Shown piece after piece: positions 50,544 to 59,198 of a stretch of DNA of 64,000 nucleotides. Position 1 is the stretch's first letter. Every line of letters begins with the position of its first letter. The notes beneath the pieces are model-generated. The model had not been told where the DNA came from. It saw nothing but the letters and a program-made list of their open reading frames with translations, and searched no databases. Both the position numbers and the translations under genes were made by a program. Origin of the DNA: Streptomyces sp. UW30 (GTDB lineage Bacteria > Actinomycetota > Actinomycetes > Streptomycetales > Streptomycetaceae); NCBI RefSeq assembly GCF_008042075.1, contig NZ_RDBN01000005.1, positions 899,035 to 963,034 on the forward strand, in the 5' to 3' direction.

Positions 50544-51374
50544 ATGACGGTGACGGCGGACGACGGCGTACGACTGTGGGCGAGCGCGAGCGCGAGCGGC
50601 CGGGGCGAGCCGCTGGTCCTGTGCCACGGCGGGCCCGGGCTGTGGGACATGTTCGAGGACGTGTCCGCCATGCTCGACGACACGGCCACAGTGGTGCGAT
50701 GGGACCAGCGCGGATGCGGGCGCTCCGAGCGCTGCGCGGGCCCGTGGACGACCGACCGGTTCGTGGCCGACCTCGACGCCGTCCGACGGCACTTCGGGCC
50801 CGGTCGGACGGCGCTGCTCGGCCACTCCTGGGGCGCGCAGCTGGCGCTCGCCTACGCACTGGCGCACCCGGAGCGGGTGAGCACGCTGGTGTACGTGGCC
50901 GGAACGGGCATCGGGCCGCCCGACGACTGGCACCCGGCCTACGAGGAGAACTTGCTCGCGAGGCTGGGCGAGGATCCCGAACGGCTGGCTCGCTGGCGGG
51001 AGTTGCCCAAGGACGACCCGGAACGGGCGGTCTTCCAGTGGTCGGTCGAGTTCGAGGACCGGGCGCGGGCGCTGGAGCACGCCCGGCGGATGGCCGACCC
51101 GTGGTTCGGCATCAACACCGAGTGCGGCGCGGCCCTGAACGCCGAGACCCGGCGCACCTGGGGCACCCCCGAGCTGTACGCCGCCTGCCGGGACCTGGAC
51201 CTGCCCGTGCTCATCGTCGACGGGGCCCACGACATCCGGCCGCGCTCGGCGGTGGACTCGCTGGAGCGGGCGCTGCCCCAGGTGCGCCGGGTGACCCTGC
51301 CCGACGCCGGGCACCTGCCGTGGGTGGAGGACCCGAAGGGCTTCCGGGAGGCGGTGGCGGCCGCGCTGGGGTGA
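50544..51374 (+). CDS. alpha/beta hydrolase resembling proline iminopeptidase (peptidase S33)
   Basis: A 276-residue hydrolase with the three hallmarks of prolyl aminopeptidase-like enzymes: HGGPG for the oxyanion hole (about 32-36), WDQRGCGRSE (about 56-65) and the nucleophile elbow GHSWGAQLAL (about 94-103). The catalytic Asp and His are in VDGAHDIRP and PDAGHLPWVED. If true it frees N-terminal proline from peptides, which suits the proline catabolic genes just before it, though a strong terminator separates them. Related family members act on other substrates. ATG 50544 stands behind GGGGAG. Confidence 0.8.
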   Translation: MTVTADDGVRLWASASASGRGEPLVLCHGGPGLWDMFEDVSAMLDDTATVVRWDQRGCGRSERCAGPWTTDRFVADLDAVRRHFGPGRTALLGHSWGAQLALAYALAHPERVSTLVYVAGTGIGPPDDWHPAYEENLLARLGEDPERLARWRELPKDDPERAVFQWSVEFEDRARALEHARRMADPWFGINTECGAALNAETRRTWGTPELYAACRDLDLPVLIVDGAHDIRPRSAVDSLERALPQVRRVTLPDAGHLPWVEDPKGFREAVAAALG

Positions 51375-51375
51375 G

Positions 51376-51582
51376 CTACTCGGCGATCTCCGTGCGCTCC
51401 CACCACTCGTAGACGGCCAGCGCGCCCTGCGGCGTGTCCGTCTGCCGGGTCGTCGGCCGGAAGTGCTCGTATCCACCGCGGAGCTTGATCTTCACGTCCG
51501 GCCCGGGGGCCGGGGCCGGGACGATCCGGTCGGGCAGGTCGTCCGGGCCGCCCTCGAGGAACACTTTCGCCGTGTCGTTCAT
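51376..51582 (-). CDS. DUF5988 family protein
   Basis: A 68-residue protein with the layout of DUF5988: FLEGGPDDLPDRI, then KIKLRGGYEHFRPT and the C-terminal AVYEWWERTEIAE. Such proteins are found in actinobacteria, sometimes near biosynthetic genes, and have no assigned function. Its stop lies one base behind the stop of the convergent hydrolase gene. Confidence 0.8.
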   Translation of the reverse strand: MNDTAKVFLEGGPDDLPDRIVPAPAPGPDVKIKLRGGYEHFRPTTRQTDTPQGALAVYEWWERTEIAE

Positions 51583-51676
51583 GACCTCACCGTTCCCCTC
51601 GCCGAGCCCGTCCGTCCCGTGCCGCCCGGAGGATCAGCCGAGTGGGCGATCCTCGACGGTGTCCGCCGGCGGCGCC

Positions 51677-51682
51677 GATACT
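51677..51682 (+). promoter_or_regulatory. -10 hexamer of the AAC(2')-like gene
   Basis: GATACT ends six bases before the ATG at 51689; no ribosome-binding site is visible, so the transcript is probably leaderless. Confidence 0.4.
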
Positions 51683-51688
51683 GGTCGG

Positions 51689-52246
51689 ATGACCACATCC
51701 GCTTCCGCCGTCACGGCCCGCACCGCGCACACCGCGGACCTCACCCCCGCCGAACTGCGCGCGATCCGCGCCCTGTTGGACGACGCCTTCGACGGCGACT
51801 TCTCCGACGAGGACTTCGAGCACGGGCTCGGCGGCATGCACGCCCTCGTCCACGACGACGCCGGACGGCTCGTCGCGCACGGGTCGGTGATCATGCGGCG
51901 GGTGCGGCACCGGGACAGGTGGCTGCGGGTCGGGTACGTCGAGGCGGTCGCCGTACGGCCCGACGCGCGCCGTACCGGGCTCGGCGGCCGGGCGATGGCC
52001 GAGCTGGAGCGGGTGATCGACCGGGCCTACGACGCGGGGATGCTCTCCGCGAGCGACGAGGGGGCCGCGCTGTACGCCGCCCGGGGCTGGGAGGTGTGGC
52101 CCGGGCGGGTCTGTGCGCTCGGGCCCGACGGGGTCGTCCATCTGCCCGAGGAGGAGGGCACCACGTTCGTGCGGACCGCACCGGCCGCTGCGCTCGATCC
52201 CGCATTCGAGCTGGTCTTCGACTGGCGGGACGGGGATGTGCTGTGA
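51689..52246 (+). CDS. GNAT acetyltransferase resembling aminoglycoside 2'-N-acetyltransferase
   Basis: A 185-residue GNAT protein that follows the AAC(2')-I pattern known from mycobacteria almost block by block: HTADLTPAELRAIRALLDDA, FEHGLGGMHALVHDD, RVGYVEAVAVRPDARRTGLG (acetyl-CoA loop), LSASDEGAALYAARGWEVW and the C-terminal FDWRDGDVL. Members acetylate the 2'-amine of aminoglycosides; chromosomal ones may have other natural targets. Start ATG 51689 with a probable leaderless promoter. Whether it gives resistance is not shown. Confidence 0.82.
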   Translation: MTTSASAVTARTAHTADLTPAELRAIRALLDDAFDGDFSDEDFEHGLGGMHALVHDDAGRLVAHGSVIMRRVRHRDRWLRVGYVEAVAVRPDARRTGLGGRAMAELERVIDRAYDAGMLSASDEGAALYAARGWEVWPGRVCALGPDGVVHLPEEEGTTFVRTAPAAALDPAFELVFDWRDGDVL

Positions 52247-52498
52247 CGAGCCGTCGGTAGAAAGGGCAGGTCAGCGGCGTGTGACCCACTGCGCCGTCTC
52301 AGATAGTAGGAAGTCCGAGTAATTGTGGAGACAGATGCGCCGTCCTCCCTTAGCTTTGTAGAAGCCGAACGTCTCGCTCGATCAAGCGAATGGCGGTCGT
52401 GAGCGGGCCCCGTGCAGGCAACCCCTGCGGCACCGCTCCCCGCCCCATCCGGCGTCTCCCCTCTGTGCACTCCCGATTGTCGAAGGAGTCGATTTCCC
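52247..52498 (+). other. Upstream region of the 46-residue protein gene
   Basis: 252 bases without a gene. A pattern TAGTAGGAAGTCCGAG stands at 52305-52320 and TTAGCTTTGTAGAAG at 52350-52364; either may belong to a promoter, but no clear -35/-10 pair was found. Confidence 0.35.
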
Positions 52499-52639
52499 AT
52501 GGCCGAGACGACCGCCCGCCGTCGAGTCCGTCACATCTCCCGTACCAGCGAGTCCGACCGCAAGAACGCCGCGGCTGCCCTGCAGCGCGCGCTCGACCGT
52601 CGGGACAACGGGGGCAGCACCGGCCACCAGGCCGCCTGA
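52499..52639 (+). CDS. Small basic protein
   Basis: A 46-residue protein, MAETTARRRVRHISRTSESD onward, rich in Arg, Ser and Ala, ending in GGSTGHQAA. A good GAAGGAG site lies about ten bases before the ATG. I recall similar short proteins at this place in other Streptomyces but no function. Confidence 0.65.
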   Translation: MAETTARRRVRHISRTSESDRKNAAAALQRALDRRDNGGSTGHQAA

Positions 52640-52709
52640 CGCCGTAACAGCACGTCAACAGCACGCCGCCGGCCGGGAGCCGCGCCCGACCGAGGTGCGG
52701 CGCGTGGGC

Positions 52710-54284
52710 TCAGGCCCCGCGCCGCACCTCGAAGTGGTCGATGCGCTCCCCGTTCTGCGCCAGTGCCGACACCTTCAGCCGGGGCTTCGTGCCGCCCTCC
52801 GCCTCCACCGTGAGGAAGGAGAAGCCCCGGTAGCGCACCCGCGACCACTGCACGCTCTCCGGCTTGGTGTTGCGTGACTTGGTCCACCTGAAGGTGTCGA
52901 CCGACTCCCGCTCGGTCACATGCCCCTCGTAGCTCTCCTCGACGCCCGGGGGGAAGCCGTACAGCTCCTTGCCGCCCCCGCCCGCCGTGACGTACACGAT
53001 GCCGTCCCGGGTCGGGTCCGTCGAGGCGCCGATGGGCACCTGCCGGCCGACCTCGCCGTTCTTGATGGCGTCCGTCCGCTCGTAGACGTGGTTGTGCCCG
53101 TTGATCACCAGGTCCACCTCGTGCCGGGCGAACAGCGGCACCCACTCGGCCCGCACACCCCCGTCGGACGCGTGCGAGGACGTCGAGTAGGCGCAGTGGT
53201 GGAAGAAGACGACGATGAAGTCGACGCCCTTGGCCGCCCGCAGCTCACCGAGCCGCTCGTCCAGCCACTTCGTCTGACGGCCGTCCGTGTGGCCCCGGTT
53301 GGCGGGAATCTCGTACGACACGTCGTTCGCGTCCAGCGCCACGAAGCCGACGTTGCCGTAGGTGAAGGAGTACACGCCGGGGGCCGTACGGGAATCGAAG
53401 CCGCTGTCCGGCAGGGACCAGCGGGCCAGCTGGCCGCCGTAGCCGTCCGGCGAGTACCAGGCCTCCATGTCGTGGTTGCCGGTCGTCACCATCCACGGCA
53501 CCGACTTGGCCACCGACTCGGTCTGCTTGAGGTACCCGTCCCAGTAGCCGGGGTCGTAGGCGTCCGACTCCTTGCCCAGGCCCTTGACGTTCGCGTAGCA
53601 GATGTCGCCGGCGTGGAGGTGGAAGGCCGGGTTCTGGCCCAGCAGGAGCTTGTCGTTGGTGGCGGCCGCCTCGCTGACGCCCTGGTCGCCGAAGGCCGTG
53701 AAGGTGAAGGTCTCCGCGCTCGCGGGAGCCGTGCGGAAGGAGGCGATCGTCGCGCGGTTCTTCGGGGCCGCCGGGTCGAAGCCGTCATGGCCCACGCCGT
53801 AGTAGTACGTCGTGCCGGGGCTCAGGGAGTCCAGTGCCGCGTGGACGTAGTACTGCTCCAGCGCCGCGCGGATGCCCTGCAGTTCGGGGGTGTACAGATC
53901 GCGGATCTCGGCGTCGATCCTGCGGCTCAGGTCGTCGGGCCGCAGGCCGATCCGGATGTACGGCTTCTTCACCGCGGCCGGGACCTGCCAGGAGATCCGC
54001 ATCTGCGACTTCGGGTCGGCGCCGAAGGCGAGATGGCGGCCGAAGGGGGCCACGGCGGAGCCCGGCACCTTCGTGAGGGTGGACGCCGACGCCGACGCCG
54101 AGGTCCTCGCGCCGGACGTACCCGACTGCGACCCCGCGCAGCCGGTCAACAACCCGCCCGCCACCGCGCCCGCCGTCACCAGCGTGCGGCGCCGGGTCAG
54201 CTTGGTGCGCAGGTACTCGTGCTGCTCCGCCATGGTCATGCGGCGGGCGAACTGCGGGGGGATGCCGAAGTCGGGGATGTCCAT
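52710..54284 (-). CDS. Tat-exported metallophosphoesterase (purple acid phosphatase type)
   Basis: A 524-residue secreted phosphatase. The N-terminus carries a twin-arginine signal (LTRRRTLVTAGAVAGGLLTG, about 29-48) with a possible lipobox LLTGC, followed by a fibronectin-like N-domain (ISWQVPAAVKKPYIRIG). Metal-binding motifs in order are FGDQG, HAGDICY, GNHD, FFHHCAY and GHNHVYERT, as in purple acid phosphatases with a two-metal centre. Start ATG 54284 (MDIPDFGIPPQF); later ATGs are possible. It is divergent from leuB. Confidence 0.92.
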   Translation of the reverse strand: MDIPDFGIPPQFARRMTMAEQHEYLRTKLTRRRTLVTAGAVAGGLLTGCAGSQSGTSGARTSASASASTLTKVPGSAVAPFGRHLAFGADPKSQMRISWQVPAAVKKPYIRIGLRPDDLSRRIDAEIRDLYTPELQGIRAALEQYYVHAALDSLSPGTTYYYGVGHDGFDPAAPKNRATIASFRTAPASAETFTFTAFGDQGVSEAAATNDKLLLGQNPAFHLHAGDICYANVKGLGKESDAYDPGYWDGYLKQTESVAKSVPWMVTTGNHDMEAWYSPDGYGGQLARWSLPDSGFDSRTAPGVYSFTYGNVGFVALDANDVSYEIPANRGHTDGRQTKWLDERLGELRAAKGVDFIVVFFHHCAYSTSSHASDGGVRAEWVPLFARHEVDLVINGHNHVYERTDAIKNGEVGRQVPIGASTDPTRDGIVYVTAGGGGKELYGFPPGVEESYEGHVTERESVDTFRWTKSRNTKPESVQWSRVRYRGFSFLTVEAEGGTKPRLKVSALAQNGERIDHFEVRRGA

Positions 54285-54397
54285 GGTGGGAAAGTTCCCA
54301 GCGACGGCCAACACCCTGCATACATACGGGTGAACGGCGGCCGAAGGGCAGACGCCGTCCCCCGTCCGGCCGTCCGCATCGCGGACACCGCATGTCA

Positions 54398-54407
54398 TCC
54401 CATGGGA
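54398..54407 (+). promoter_or_regulatory. Palindrome in the leuB promoter
   Basis: TCCCATGGGA lies seven bases before the -10 TAGGGT, inside the presumed -35 to -10 spacer, and could be an operator. Confidence 0.35.
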
Positions 54408-54414
54408 CGAGGAG

Positions 54415-54420
54415 TAGGGT
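54415..54420 (+). promoter_or_regulatory. -10 hexamer of leuB
   Basis: TAGGGT ends six bases before the ATG at 54427; the overlapping GAGGAG (54409-54414) would then be promoter rather than ribosome-binding site. Confidence 0.45.
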
Positions 54421-54426
54421 GCCGAC

Positions 54427-55470
54427 ATGTCTCGCAGCCTCAATCTCGCAGTGATTCCCGGTGACGGCATCGGCCAGGAGGTCGTGGCCGAAGGCCTGAA
54501 GGTCCTCTCCGCCGTCCTTGAGCAGGATGTGAAGCTGGAGACCAAGGAGTACGACTTCGGCGCCCGGCGCTACCACGCCACCGGTGAGACCCTCACCGAC
54601 GCCGACCTCGACGCCCTGAAGCAGCACGACGCGATCCTGCTGGGCGCGATCGGCGACCCGGGCGTCCCCTCCGGCGTCCTGGAGCGCGGCTTCCTGCTCA
54701 AGCTCCGCTTCGCCTTCGACCACCACGTCAACCTGCGTCCGTCGAAGCTCCTTCCGGGTGTCGCCACCCCGCTCGCGGGTGAGCCGCAGATCGACTTCGT
54801 CGTCGTCCGCGAGGGCACGGAAGGCCCGTACACCGGCAACGGCGGCACCATCCGCAAGGGCACCGAGCACGAGGTCGCCACCGAGGTCTCCGTCAACACG
54901 GCCTTCGGTGTCGAGCGGGTCGTCCGGGACGCGTTCGCCCGCGCCCAGGCCCGGCCGCGCAAGAAGCTGGCGCTGATCCACAAGAACAACGTGCTGACCT
55001 TCGCGGGTCACCTGTGGACGAACGTCTTCAACAAGGTGGCCGAGGAGTTCCCCGAGGTCACCACCGAGTACATGCACGTCGACGCGGCCACCATCTACCT
55101 GGTGACCCAGCCCGAGCGCTTCGACGTCATCGTCACCGACAACCTCTTCGGCGACATCATCACCGACCTCGCCGCGGCCGTCTCCGGCGGCATCGGCGTC
55201 GCCGCGAGCGGGAACATCAACCCGAGCGGCGCGTTCCCGTCCATGTTCGAGCCGGTCCACGGCTCGGCCCCGGACATCGCCGGCCAGGGCAAGGCCGACC
55301 CGACCGCCACGGTCCTGTCCGTCGCCCTGCTCCTGCGCCACCTCGGGTACGACGCCGAGGCCGGCCGCATCGAGGACGCCGTGTCGGCCGACCTCGCGGA
55401 GCGCACCGGCAAGCCCGCCCGTAGCACCTCGGAGATCGGCGACGCGCTCGCCGTACGAGTAGCCGGCTGA
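54427..55470 (+). CDS. leuB: 3-isopropylmalate dehydrogenase
   Basis: The 347-residue leucine-pathway enzyme that oxidises and decarboxylates 3-isopropylmalate with NAD. The opening [19 protein letters not shown], the substrate loop [24 protein letters not shown], the catalytic Lys/Tyr region (KNNVLTF) and the metal site [18 protein letters not shown] are all typical; [18 protein letters not shown] closes the NAD pocket. It is not next to leuA, C or D here but precedes ilvE. Confidence 0.95.
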   Translation: MSRSLNLAVIPGDGIGQEVVAEGLKVLSAVLEQDVKLETKEYDFGARRYHATGETLTDADLDALKQHDAILLGAIGDPGVPSGVLERGFLLKLRFAFDHHVNLRPSKLLPGVATPLAGEPQIDFVVVREGTEGPYTGNGGTIRKGTEHEVATEVSVNTAFGVERVVRDAFARAQARPRKKLALIHKNNVLTFAGHLWTNVFNKVAEEFPEVTTEYMHVDAATIYLVTQPERFDVIVTDNLFGDIITDLAAAVSGGIGVAASGNINPSGAFPSMFEPVHGSAPDIAGQGKADPTATVLSVALLLRHLGYDAEAGRIEDAVSADLAERTGKPARSTSEIGDALAVRVAG

Positions 55471-55767
55471 TCCGGCGCGCCACTCGAACACTCTTCGAAG
55501 CCGCCGGGTCACTTCGCACCCGGCGGCTTCCCCATGTCCGCCGCCGGGTGTCACCATCGACCCCTGGATCGCGATTCACTCCGTACCGGCCGATTTCTCC
55601 CTCAAGCACTCAAAGAGCCGGGGGGAGCCCTCATCCGGCTCCGCGCTTGCGATAATCGAACGCGGAGCCGCGGAATGAGGGAATGCTCGGACGTCCTAGC
55701 ACTGGCCCTTGGCAGTACTGGCGTGAGCGCGGCCCGCCACAACCAAACCGGTGAAGGACACCTACTC
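55471..55767 (+). other. leuB-ilvE intergenic region
   Basis: About 300 bases. The leuB terminator is at 55497-55530 and a perfect 9-bp inverted repeat GGCTCCGCG/CGCGGAGCC at 55637-55669, with GATAAT in its loop. An ATG at 55675 is in frame with ilvE; the extension it would add contains a Val/Leu-rich run with rare CTA and CTT codons, but the ribosome-binding site lies before the later ATG. Confidence 0.4.
55497..55530 (+). terminator. Terminator behind leuB
   Basis: Perfect 13-base arms GAAGCCGCCGGGT (55497-55509) and ACCCGGCGGCTTC (55518-55530) with an eight-base loop. Confidence 0.9.
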
Positions 55768-56856
55768 ATGACGACGCCCACGATCGAGCTCAAGCCCTCC
55801 GCCAGCCCGCTCGCCGCCGCCGAGCGCGAGGCGATACTGGCCAACCCGGGATTCGGCCGCCACTTCACCGACCACATGGTGACGATCAAGTGGACCGAGG
55901 GCCGCGGCTGGCACGACGGCGAGCTCGTGCCGTACGCGCCGCTCTCGCTGGACCCGGCCACCATGGTCCTGCACTACGCGCAGGAGATCTTCGAGGGCCT
56001 GAAGGCCTACCGCCAGCCCGACGGGTCCGTCGCCTCCTTCCGCCCGGAGAAGAACGCCCGGCGCTTCCAGGCCTCGGCCCGCCGGCTCGGCATGCCGGAG
56101 CTGCCGGTGGAGACGTTCATCGAGGCGTGTGACGCGCTGGTCGCGCAGGACGCGGACTGGGTGCCGGCGCACGGCGGCGAGGAGTCCCTCTACCTGCGCC
56201 CGTTCATGTTCGCGACCGAGGTCGGCCTGGGTGTGAAGCCCGCGAGCGAGTACCTCTTCATCGTCATCGCCTCCCCGGCCGGCGCCTACTTCCCCGGTGG
56301 CGTCAAGCCGGTGTCCATCTGGGTCTCCGAGGACCACGTCCGCGCCGTGCCGGGCGGCATGGGCGACGCCAAGACCGGCGGCAACTACGCCGCGTCCCTG
56401 CTCGCCCAGGCCGAGGCCGCCGCCAAGGGCTGCGCCCAGGTCTGCTACCTCGACGCGGTCGAGCGCAAGTGGGTCGAGGAGCTCGGCGGCATGAACCTGT
56501 ACTTCGTGTACGGCGACAGGATCGTCACGCCCTCCCTCACCGGCTCCATCCTGGAGGGCGTCACCCGTGACTCCCTGCTCACGGTCGCCCGTGACCTCGG
56601 GTACGAGGCCGAGGAGGGCCGCGTCTCCATCGACCAGTGGCAGCGCGACTCCGCCAACGGCAGCCTCACCGAGGTCTTCGCCTGCGGCACGGCGGCCGTC
56701 ATCACGCCGGTCGGCACCGTGAAGCGCACGGGCGCCGAGTGGCGGCAGAGCGACGGGGAGCCCGGCGAGGTCACGCTGAAGCTCCGCCAGGCCCTCCTCG
56801 ACATCCAGCGGGGCACTGCGCGGGACCAGCACGGGTGGATGCACAAGCTGGGCTGA
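55768..56856 (+). CDS. ilvE: Branched-chain amino acid aminotransferase
   Basis: The 362-residue class IV PLP enzyme that makes the last step of Leu, Ile and Val synthesis and the first of their breakdown. The PLP lysine is in [16 protein letters not shown] (about 204), [15 protein letters not shown] (about 67-81) is the usual substrate strand, and [17 protein letters not shown] and [13 protein letters not shown] bind the cofactor phosphate. ATG 55768 stands nine bases behind GAAGGA; an in-frame ATG far upstream is less likely. Confidence 0.95.
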   Translation: MTTPTIELKPSASPLAAAEREAILANPGFGRHFTDHMVTIKWTEGRGWHDGELVPYAPLSLDPATMVLHYAQEIFEGLKAYRQPDGSVASFRPEKNARRFQASARRLGMPELPVETFIEACDALVAQDADWVPAHGGEESLYLRPFMFATEVGLGVKPASEYLFIVIASPAGAYFPGGVKPVSIWVSEDHVRAVPGGMGDAKTGGNYAASLLAQAEAAAKGCAQVCYLDAVERKWVEELGGMNLYFVYGDRIVTPSLTGSILEGVTRDSLLTVARDLGYEAEEGRVSIDQWQRDSANGSLTEVFACGTAAVITPVGTVKRTGAEWRQSDGEPGEVTLKLRQALLDIQRGTARDQHGWMHKLG

Positions 56857-56884
56857 TCAGTGCTCGGCGTCGAGGCCGGGGTCG

Positions 56885-56957
56885 CCGGGGGCCGGCGCCC
56901 CCGGACCCCCGCTTCGGCCTAGACGGCCTCGTCCTCAAGCTCCCCCAGACGGGCTGA
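56885..56957. repeat. Dispersed 3'-end repeat, copy 2, with hairpin
   Basis: CCGGGGGC/GCCCCCGG (56885-56904) forms a stem with loop CGGC and can end ilvE transcription. GCTTCGGCC, GGCCTCGTCCTCAA and GACGGGCTGA behind it match the repeat at 36081-36160. The stop codon (56919-56921) and the tail GELEDEAV of the minus-strand permease are made from it. Confidence 0.6.
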
Positions 56958-58364
56958 AAATGCCGCCCCCGGGCTCTGCTGAGACCGAGCCCGGGGCTGC
57001 AGCAGCGCGTACGCCACACCCCCCACCACCCCCGACAGCAGGAAACTGCAGTCCACCCCGCCCGTCAGGCCGAGCAAAGGCCCCTCGTACGACGGCAGGG
57101 AGACGGCGAGCAGGCCGACCGTCGCGCCCAGGGTCCAGGACACGGTCGCCGGGATGTTCCAGCCGGAGCGGTACCAGTAGACGCCGCCCTTCGCGCGGCG
57201 GTTGAAGACCTGGAGGGCGTCCGCGTCGTACACGCCCCGGCACCGCACGAACCCGATCAGGGTGATGACCGCCCACGGTGTGCCGACGGCGGTCAGCAGC
57301 AGCACGAAGGACGTCATCGCGTCCTGTGCGGTCGAGGCGTAGTGGCCGACGAAGACGCAGACCGTGGCGACGACCGCGACCGCGCAGGTCGCCCGGGCGC
57401 GGGAGGCGCGCGGCAGGATGGCGTCGAGGTCGAGGCCCATGGAGTAGAGCATCAGGCCCGCGTTGCCGACCGAACCGGCGGAGGCGGCGAGGAGGAGCGG
57501 CAGCAGGTACCAGGCGGGTGAGGCGTCGACCAGGGGACCGGCGTAGTCGAGGGCGGCCCGTGCCGCGTACGAGGTGAACGTGCCGAACAGCTGCGGGACC
57601 AGCAGCCCCAGGATCAGGCCGAGCCAGGTCGCGTGCAGCACCCGGCGTGAGGAGTGCCGGGCCGGGGAGATGTAGCGGGTGTAGTCGCCGAGCAGGGTGA
57701 TGAAGGCGATCGGTCCCGACAGTCCCGCCGCCACCGTCGCCAGCAGCCACGTGGGCCAGAAGCCGCCCAGCAGATAGCCGCCCGCCTCGGGCAGCGCCTG
57801 CGTCGTGAAGTGCGGGGCGTAGGCGATCACGCCGAGGAGCAGCAGCGCCGTCATGCCGACCGCGAGGATCCGGGACATGGCGAGCAGCACCCGGTAGCCG
57901 TACACCGCGCCCGCGACGGTCGCCGCGGCCAGCAGCCCGTAGACCACGCCGTACGCCACCCCGCTCGCCGGCAGCCCGAACAGCCGGCCCAGTACGCCCA
58001 CCATGACGTCGCCGCCGATCCACACGGTCAGGGCCGTGTAGCCGAGGGCGAGCAGCAGGCCGACCACCGAGCCGACCAGTCGGCCGCGCACCCCGAACTG
58101 GGCTCCCGAGGAGGTGGACAGGTTCGTCGCCGTGCGCAGGGAGATCAGGGCCAGCGGGGCGGTGAGGGCGGTGCCGACCACCGTGCCCACCACGATCGAG
58201 CTCACCGATGCCCACCAGTCCAGGCCGAAGGACGGCGGCAGCCAGCCGAAGACGATCACCCCGAGGCACAGGTTCGACCCGAGCAGGATCGAGACGAGGT
58301 CCCGGGGGCCGCTCGTGCGTTCCTCCTCCGGGATGGTGTCGACTCCGCGCTGTTCCATCGGCAT
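56919..58364 (-). CDS. NCS1-family permease (cytosine/purine/allantoin type)
   Basis: A 481-residue transporter with twelve predicted helices of the nucleobase:cation symporter 1 family. Family marks are SILLGSNLCLGVIVFGWLPP (about 25-44), TNLSTSSGAQFGVRG (about 80-94) and LGDYTRYISP (about 225-234). Members import cytosine, uracil, hydantoin, allantoin or thiamin precursors. It is divergent from the urease-like operon, suggesting uptake of the compound degraded there. ATG 58364 follows GAGGGAG. Its C-terminus is encoded by a dispersed repeat. Confidence 0.88.
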   Translation of the reverse strand: MPMEQRGVDTIPEEERTSGPRDLVSILLGSNLCLGVIVFGWLPPSFGLDWWASVSSIVVGTVVGTALTAPLALISLRTATNLSTSSGAQFGVRGRLVGSVVGLLLALGYTALTVWIGGDVMVGVLGRLFGLPASGVAYGVVYGLLAAATVAGAVYGYRVLLAMSRILAVGMTALLLLGVIAYAPHFTTQALPEAGGYLLGGFWPTWLLATVAAGLSGPIAFITLLGDYTRYISPARHSSRRVLHATWLGLILGLLVPQLFGTFTSYAARAALDYAGPLVDASPAWYLLPLLLAASAGSVGNAGLMLYSMGLDLDAILPRASRARATCAVAVVATVCVFVGHYASTAQDAMTSFVLLLTAVGTPWAVITLIGFVRCRGVYDADALQVFNRRAKGGVYWYRSGWNIPATVSWTLGATVGLLAVSLPSYEGPLLGLTGGVDCSFLLSGVVGGVAYALLQPRARSQQSPGAAFSARLGELEDEAV

Positions 58365-58446
58365 GGGTGGCTCCCTCGGTTTGAGTGACGTTCAATCTGA
58401 AGTCCCCGAGGTTTGCTGTCAACCTTTCGGTTCAGCGAATTTCATG

Positions 58447-58465
58447 TTTAGAGTGATGCTCTAAA
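58447..58465. promoter_or_regulatory. Operator-like palindrome before the urease-like operon
   Basis: TTTAGAG (58447-58453) and CTCTAAA (58459-58465) form a perfect inverted repeat around TGATG, 28 bp before the first start codon. A second inverted repeat AACC/GGTT lies at 58423-58434. The TetR gene at the end of the operon is a candidate reader. Confidence 0.6.
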
Positions 58466-58493
58466 GTCGAGTCTGGCAAGGAGGTGTCGCGTC

Positions 58494-59198
58494 GTGAGAC
58501 TGACCCCCACGGAACGTGACCGGCTGCTGCTCTTCGGAGCCGCCGAACTGGCCCGGGCGCGCCGGGCCCGCGGGCTGCGCCTGAACGTCCCGGAGGCGAC
58601 GGCGATCATCGCGGACACGGTGTGCGAGGCCGCCCGGGACGGCGCCCGGCTCGCCGAGGCGATCGAGCGTGCCCGCCGCGTGCTCGGGCCGGACGACGTG
58701 CTGCCGGGTGTGGCGGACATCGTCACCGAGGTCCATGTCGAGGCGGTCTTCGACGACGGCTCGCGCCTCGCGGTCGTCTCCGACCCCATCGGGGGCGGGC
58801 TCGGCCCGCAGGCTCCCGGCGCGCTGTTGCCGGGTCCGGATCACGCCGAGCCGGAGGCGGCGCTGCGGCTGACGGTCACCAACACCGCGACCGTGCCGGT
58901 CTCCGTCACCTCGCACTTCCACTTCTTCGAGGCCAACCCGCGGCTGGACTTCGCGCGCGAGCAGGCCTACGGCATGCGGCTCGCCGTGCCCGCCGGGTCG
59001 TCCGTGCGCTTGGGGCCGGGGGAGAGCATCGAGGTCGGGCTGGTCCCGATCGGCGGCGAGCGGATCGCGATCGGGTTCGCGGGGCTCGTCGACGGGCCGC
59101 TGGACGCGCCCGGCGCCCGCGCGCAGGCTCTGCGCCGGGCCGCCGCATGCGGCTACCTCGGCGTCACGGAAACACCTGATCAGGAGGTCGTGCGATGA
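58494..59198 (+). CDS. Urease-like gamma-beta fusion subunit
   Basis: A 234-residue fusion of UreA (gamma, about 1-100: RLTPTERDRLLLFGAAELAR, LNVPEATAIIADTVCEAARD) and UreB (beta, about 108-205: LRLTVTNTATVPVSVTSHFH, FFEANPRLDFAREQAYGMRL). Fused gamma-beta chains occur in some bacteria and in H. pylori. GTG start with AAGGAGGTG upstream. It overlaps the alpha-subunit gene by four bases. Unlike the plain urease operons, no ureD, E, F or G follows. Confidence 0.88.
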   Translation: MRLTPTERDRLLLFGAAELARARRARGLRLNVPEATAIIADTVCEAARDGARLAEAIERARRVLGPDDVLPGVADIVTEVHVEAVFDDGSRLAVVSDPIGGGLGPQAPGALLPGPDHAEPEAALRLTVTNTATVPVSVTSHFHFFEANPRLDFAREQAYGMRLAVPAGSSVRLGPGESIEVGLVPIGGERIAIGFAGLVDGPLDAPGARAQALRRAAACGYLGVTETPDQEVVR

